From a virus: a stretch of 64,000 nucleotides of DNA. The notes under the pieces were generated by a model. That model was not told the origin of the DNA. It saw only the letters and a list, made by a program, of their open reading frames with translations, and ran no database searches. Position numbers and translations under genes: made by a program. Numbering within the stretch: the stretch's first letter is position 1; the number at the start of each line of letters is the position of its first letter. Positions 61,031 through 64,000 of this stretch are shown piece by piece. Location of the stretch: IMG/VR virus record IMGVR_UViG_3300032011_000001, positions 62,001 through 126,000 of that record. One strand, given 5' to 3'.

Positions 61031-62971
61031 CTAGAAGCAGACGTCTTGGAAAATATCCTTTAAAATTTCAGTATATCGAGAGCCGCTTGGTGGGTGAATA
61101 TCAATTGTTCTATCCGGATCTCCGTATGCTGCAGCCATCCAGGATGACAAATAATTGATCGCATCAATAAAAAAGATCTCTACTGCATCGCCCGGCTCGC
61201 ATCCGGCTATACCACATGGGGAGGCCAGCGCAGATATATCTTGAGGCTGATTTCCCCAAGTTGTTTGTGGCCCCTCATCGCTAATGCTGATCACATACGG
61301 AAAAGCATCACTTCTCCAAGGAATAGCCAGGGGGTTTACGGGGTCTACGGCTGCAGCAACGACATCAGATGTTCTCTCCCATCCGCCTCCATGACAACCC
61401 AAGCTTGCAATGATGCTGGTAAGTGATGCGGCATCAACCATCCCGGCCTGAGTCATTACGACTGCATTGCCATAGGAATTTGAATGATGCTGGCTTGGGT
61501 GCATTATTAACCCGAAACGATGGTCTGTTTCTTCAAAGTCAGCAACATATGATGCAATGCCTTCTGCTAGAGCTTCGATGTAGGGACACATGGAGCCTGA
61601 AGTGTCAATGACAAATACCATGTCCACTTTGTCATGTGCATTCAAGTCTTCGTCTATCTCTCCGTCACAGTCATTGTCTATCTGATCGCACACCTCTTCT
61701 TCTGGCAGTATCTCCCCTACGCAGTTACCCCAAGCACCTACTTCGCAGGTGGTGGTGCCCAGACGACACTGGCCAATGCCATGCAAGTTTGGATTGTTGC
61801 CGCACATGGAAACTATCCCGTCGATGTTGCCGTCACAGTCGTTATCCCAGTTGTCGCAAATCTCCGGCTCGATGCCTTGGTAAACACATGTTCCCCAAAC
61901 TCCAAACTCATCACAGACCTGCATACCAAAGCCACAGTTGAGGAGGTTGCCCTCAGTGTCGTAAATGTCTTCTCTGCACACCTGTATTTCGTCCTTTATA
62001 CAAAGGCACCCCTCGTCAATTTCTCCGTCGCAGTCGTTATCAATCTCATCACAAAGCTCTGTTGTGGGTTGTGGGGCGTCACAGAAAGCCCATCGACCGA
62101 GGAGGCACTTTTCCATACCTGGGCCACAAATAGACTCGCATGGTTGAAATAAGTTCTCGTCCGTCGCTCCGTCACAGTCATCGTCGAGGTTGTTGCACGT
62201 TTCATTCATTGGCATGACAGCATCAAAACATTTAAGATCTCCTTCAACACAATATTCCAAGCCATAGGCGCAAATACCGACATCGCTGAAACCGCATACC
62301 CTCTGGTTCAGTGAACTAAGTTCAACAGGGTCGTCGTCAACAATACCGTTACAGTCATTATCAACTCCGTCGCACCTTTCCTGCTCATCTAACACTTGCC
62401 CCTCACAGTTCGTCATTTGCCCGTCAGTGCATCTCATGATGCCAGTGGCACACGGAGTGGTATCGGAGAAGATAACGTCTTCAGAGCCCGTCCAGCACTC
62501 CACAGGGGGTATCTCATCTATCTCACCGTTGCAGTTATCATCATAACCATTGCAAACCTCAGTTCTCATTGGTCTAATGTCTGGATTTGTGTCATCGCAG
62601 TCTTGTGCATTCAAGCACGACTCTAATGAGTTGAAGCCATCGCCGTCCTTGTCTTCTGACAGGCCATCGTCGATAAGGCCATTGCAGTCATCGTCCTTTT
62701 CGTTACACTCTTCGTCTTGTGGTCCGAGGTATTCTTCGCAAGTAACTGAGTAGTCTCTATTATCGCACACCGTTGTGCCAAAAGAACACTCGCCCAACTC
62801 AGTCAGGCCTTGAAGGTCAATGCCTATCAAGACTTCTCCGTCTGTGCCGGTGGCACAAGGTTCTGGTGGTGGGCAAAAGCGTGTCAGTTGTTCATCGCAC
62901 TGTGGGCATGCAGCTAACACCAAAAGCATTATGGCGCTAACCGAAAAAAACCTAGACATTTTTTTTCTCAT
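61031..62971 (-). CDS. MopE-type Cys/Asp repeat lipoprotein with VWA domain
   Basis: The 646-aa product begins MRKKMSRFFSVSAIMLLVLA with lipobox LAAC (Cys22). Seven repeats of E-x-C-(D/N)-x2-(D/N)-(D/N)-(D/N)-C-(D/N)-G-x2-D follow: EECNEKDDDCNGLIDDG, EVCNGYDDNCNGEIDE, ERCDGVDNDCNGIVDD, ETCNNLDDDCDGATDE, ELCDEIDNDCDGEIDEG, EICDNWDNDCDGNIDG and EVCDQIDNDCDGEIDED. They match the Cu-binding MopE family repeats abundant in Myxococcota. A VWA domain (DMVFVIDTSGSMCP, MIDAS DTSGS at ~455) occupies the C-terminus. It is probably exposed on the outer membrane surface and may bind calcium or a partner. An ATAAATAT motif precedes the start. Confidence 0.85.
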   Translation of the reverse strand: MRKKMSRFFSVSAIMLLVLAACPQCDEQLTRFCPPPEPCATGTDGEVLIGIDLQGLTELGECSFGTTVCDNRDYSVTCEEYLGPQDEECNEKDDDCNGLIDDGLSEDKDGDGFNSLESCLNAQDCDDTNPDIRPMRTEVCNGYDDNCNGEIDEIPPVECWTGSEDVIFSDTTPCATGIMRCTDGQMTNCEGQVLDEQERCDGVDNDCNGIVDDDPVELSSLNQRVCGFSDVGICAYGLEYCVEGDLKCFDAVMPMNETCNNLDDDCDGATDENLFQPCESICGPGMEKCLLGRWAFCDAPQPTTELCDEIDNDCDGEIDEGCLCIKDEIQVCREDIYDTEGNLLNCGFGMQVCDEFGVWGTCVYQGIEPEICDNWDNDCDGNIDGIVSMCGNNPNLHGIGQCRLGTTTCEVGAWGNCVGEILPEEEVCDQIDNDCDGEIDEDLNAHDKVDMVFVIDTSGSMCPYIEALAEGIASYVADFEETDHRFGLIMHPSQHHSNSYGNAVVMTQAGMVDAASLTSIIASLGCHGGGWERTSDVVAAAVDPVNPLAIPWRSDAFPYVISISDEGPQTTWGNQPQDISALASPCGIAGCEPGDAVEIFFIDAINYLSSWMAAAYGDPDRTIDIHPPSGSRYTEILKDIFQDVCF

Positions 62972-63035
62972 AATATAAATATGATCAAAAACTATTATAA
63001 ATCACTTTTCCAAGGCTTACAAGCGGTTTTTTTTG

Positions 63036-63230
63036 CTATTCCTGGCCTAGTTTGTCCAAGATCTCCACTTTAAGTGTGCATTCATCCATATCATTTAAGT
63101 ACCTTACCACAGTTTTGAAAGAAGCTTCAACAAAAATATTACCATCAATATCACAATAGTGACAGCTCAGGCCTCGCTTCCCTCGACAAGTCATACAGGC
63201 ACACTTCACATAAAGCTTTTTATCTGCCAA
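63036..63230 (-). CDS. DnaJ-like zinc-finger small protein
   Basis: The 64-aa product MADKKLYVKCACMTCRGKRG continues LSCHYCDIDGNIFVEASFKT. C-x-C-x2-C-x-G-x2-G ... C-x2-C-x2-D-G resembles half of the DnaJ cysteine-rich domain, so it probably binds zinc. Similar CxTCxGkrg...C.yCd..G peptides occur in phages. Function unknown. Confidence 0.62.
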   Translation of the reverse strand: MADKKLYVKCACMTCRGKRGLSCHYCDIDGNIFVEASFKTVVRYLNDMDECTLKVEILDKLGQE

Positions 63231-63294
63231 GTGCTGTCCCTCTGAATTCTCGGTATGTCATATAGTAAATATGAGTACAAAAGACAAAGGGCTC

Positions 63295-63462
63295 TTAAAA
63301 AAATTGTAAAGTTTTTTTATCGTCGTCGGTGAAGGTTCTGTCATCATCAACAAGGGTAATGTCGAAGTCTTCAGGGATGGTCTGATCAGGGTCGAGCTTC
63401 ATGTGGTCCAGCCTTTTCATAAAAACTTCATTGATAAATTGTTCAGGTAATTTGTTCGACAT
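63295..63462 (-). CDS. 55-residue acidic peptide
   Basis: The peptide reads MSNKLPEQFINEVFMKRLDH, then MKLDPDQTIPEDFDITLVDD, and ends DDDKKTLQFF. A helix followed by an acidic tail. A TATAAT-like box overlaps the sequence before the ATG, but no clear -35 box is seen. No family. Confidence 0.45.
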   Translation of the reverse strand: MSNKLPEQFINEVFMKRLDHMKLDPDQTIPEDFDITLVDDDRTFTDDDKKTLQFF

Positions 63463-63518
63463 ATTATAACTATATCAGAAAAGTAGAAAAGTTATGTGTC
63501 AGGTGTGTGAAATGTGTA

Positions 63519-64000
63519 TCAAAGCTCTCTTTTTATGTGTCTTTCCTCACATACCACCAGAGCTTGCCTCTTTCCGACCAAAACTATGCTGTACTTCTTC
63601 GAGCCTTTTGCGAAGGATGAGATATATTGGTAGTTGTTTTTTATGACAATGGCCAAGTGACCCCTCATGTCCTGCCTAACAGTGGCTGCAGAGCGCAACA
63701 TGATAAGAGAGCCGATGGAATACTTTGGTTCTCTGGTAATTTCATGATATGCCTTGTTTGCATACTTGTTGTCGCACATCTTTTCATATGCTGTACGAGA
63801 AGGTACGAACTTGTCATCAGTTAGAATGCGAGTAGACATGGAGGCATAGTATCCTCCTGGGCCGAAGAAATATTGGTTGGCAATCACGAGAGCCTTTTCT
63901 CTGTGTTCCTTTCTGTACTCTTCTTTCCACTTGTTATGTTCTTCTATCACTTCAGGCTTTGTAAAACTTTCTATCTTTTCGAAAGCTCGGTGCTGGCGGT
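63519..64000 (-). CDS. SH3-like barrel protein, 5' end beyond the right edge
   Basis: The frame is open to the window edge (in-frame HRAFEKIESFTKPE precedes the GTG at 63950), so the gene is 5'-truncated here. The N-terminal visible part is helical (IEEHNKWKEEYRKEHREKAL). The C-terminal part has PKYSIGSLIMLRSAATVRQD, MRGHLAIVIKNNYQYISSFA and YSIVLVGKRQALVVCEERHI, which is the S-I-G-S-L-I-M-L ... L-A-I-V-I pattern of the small-barrel series. The largest member seen. Confidence 0.55.
   Translation of the reverse strand, partial: RQHRAFEKIESFTKPEVIEEHNKWKEEYRKEHREKALVIANQYFFGPGGYYASMSTRILTDDKFVPSRTAYEKMCDNKYANKAYHEITREPKYSIGSLIMLRSAATVRQDMRGHLAIVIKNNYQYISSFAKGSKKYSIVLVGKRQALVVCEERHIKREL

Noticed and set aside
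1-64000. Possibility that the window is bacterial chromosome (glycan locus, MopE lipoprotein, KamA)
   Set aside because: Gene density, near-uniform strand, gp55, PhoH, fibre repeats, Fe-S carrier and dozens of tiny conserved phage genes on both sides of the cargo indicate a phage genome.

Overview
The window looks like part of the genome of a large, lytic, T4-like (contractile-tailed) marine bacteriophage. Almost every gene is on the minus strand, genes are packed with 1-8 nt overlaps, and dozens are tiny. Marker genes include the N-terminal 58 codons of a gp55-type late sigma factor at the left edge, a PIN-PhoH ATPase, a zincin with HELVH, an A-type Fe-S carrier, a repeat-rich tail-fibre-like protein, and several families that I recall from marine T4-like phages. 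No packaging, capsid or polymerase gene lies inside the window, so lineage is inferred from these markers. Two kinds of cargo point to a host near Myxococcota or other former Deltaproteobacteria: a lipoprotein with seven MopE-type Cys/Asp repeats plus a VWA domain, and a small lipoprotein with a DAG-rich linker. This host assignment is inference.

Layout, from left to right. (1) 1-16.6 kb: the gp55 start, small T4-like genes, then an uninterrupted glycan operon read leftwards from a consensus sigma70 promoter at 16.6 kb. It holds a Cas4/RecB-like nuclease, two glycosyltransferases (one fused to a DUF115/GT42-like domain), a PseB-like dehydratase, a DegT aminotransferase, two NeuB-type synthases, three cytidylyltransferases, a formyltransferase, a carbamoyltransferase, two further DUF115/GT42-like proteins, a cupin and an aldolase. 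Together they could make, decorate and transfer a nonulosonic (sialic-acid-like) sugar. (2) 16.6-24.5 kb: PIN-PhoH, a two-gene plus-strand island (secreted trypsin-like lipoprotein and a J-domain-like protein), a lipoprotein, a lysine 2,3-aminomutase-family radical SAM enzyme, and an outer-membrane beta-barrel with its own promoter and terminator. (3) 24.5-42.7 kb: a block of presumed late/virion-associated genes (DUF5872-like basic protein, ligase-like/adenylyltransferase fusion, duplicated WCTA-domain protein, transglutaminase-like protein, HNH nuclease, tail fibre). (4) 42.8-57.3 kb: about fifty very small genes. Many are predicted SH3-like barrels or single-TM peptides, and they are punctuated by sigma70 promoters and two copies of a conserved non-coding element. 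(5) 57.3-61.0 kb: a MoxR ATPase / VWA-metallopeptidase / zinc-knuckle / coiled-coil operon. (6) 61.0-64 kb: the MopE-VWA lipoprotein and small genes, running off the right edge.

Regulation appears two-tiered. At least eleven sigma70-type promoters, four of them exact TTGACA-17-TATAAT, serve the small-gene, glycan and cargo operons. The presumed late genes instead carry an ATAAATA-type motif near their start codons. Coordinates of starts were adjusted to visible Shine-Dalgarno sites where possible. No tRNA genes or CRISPR arrays were seen.
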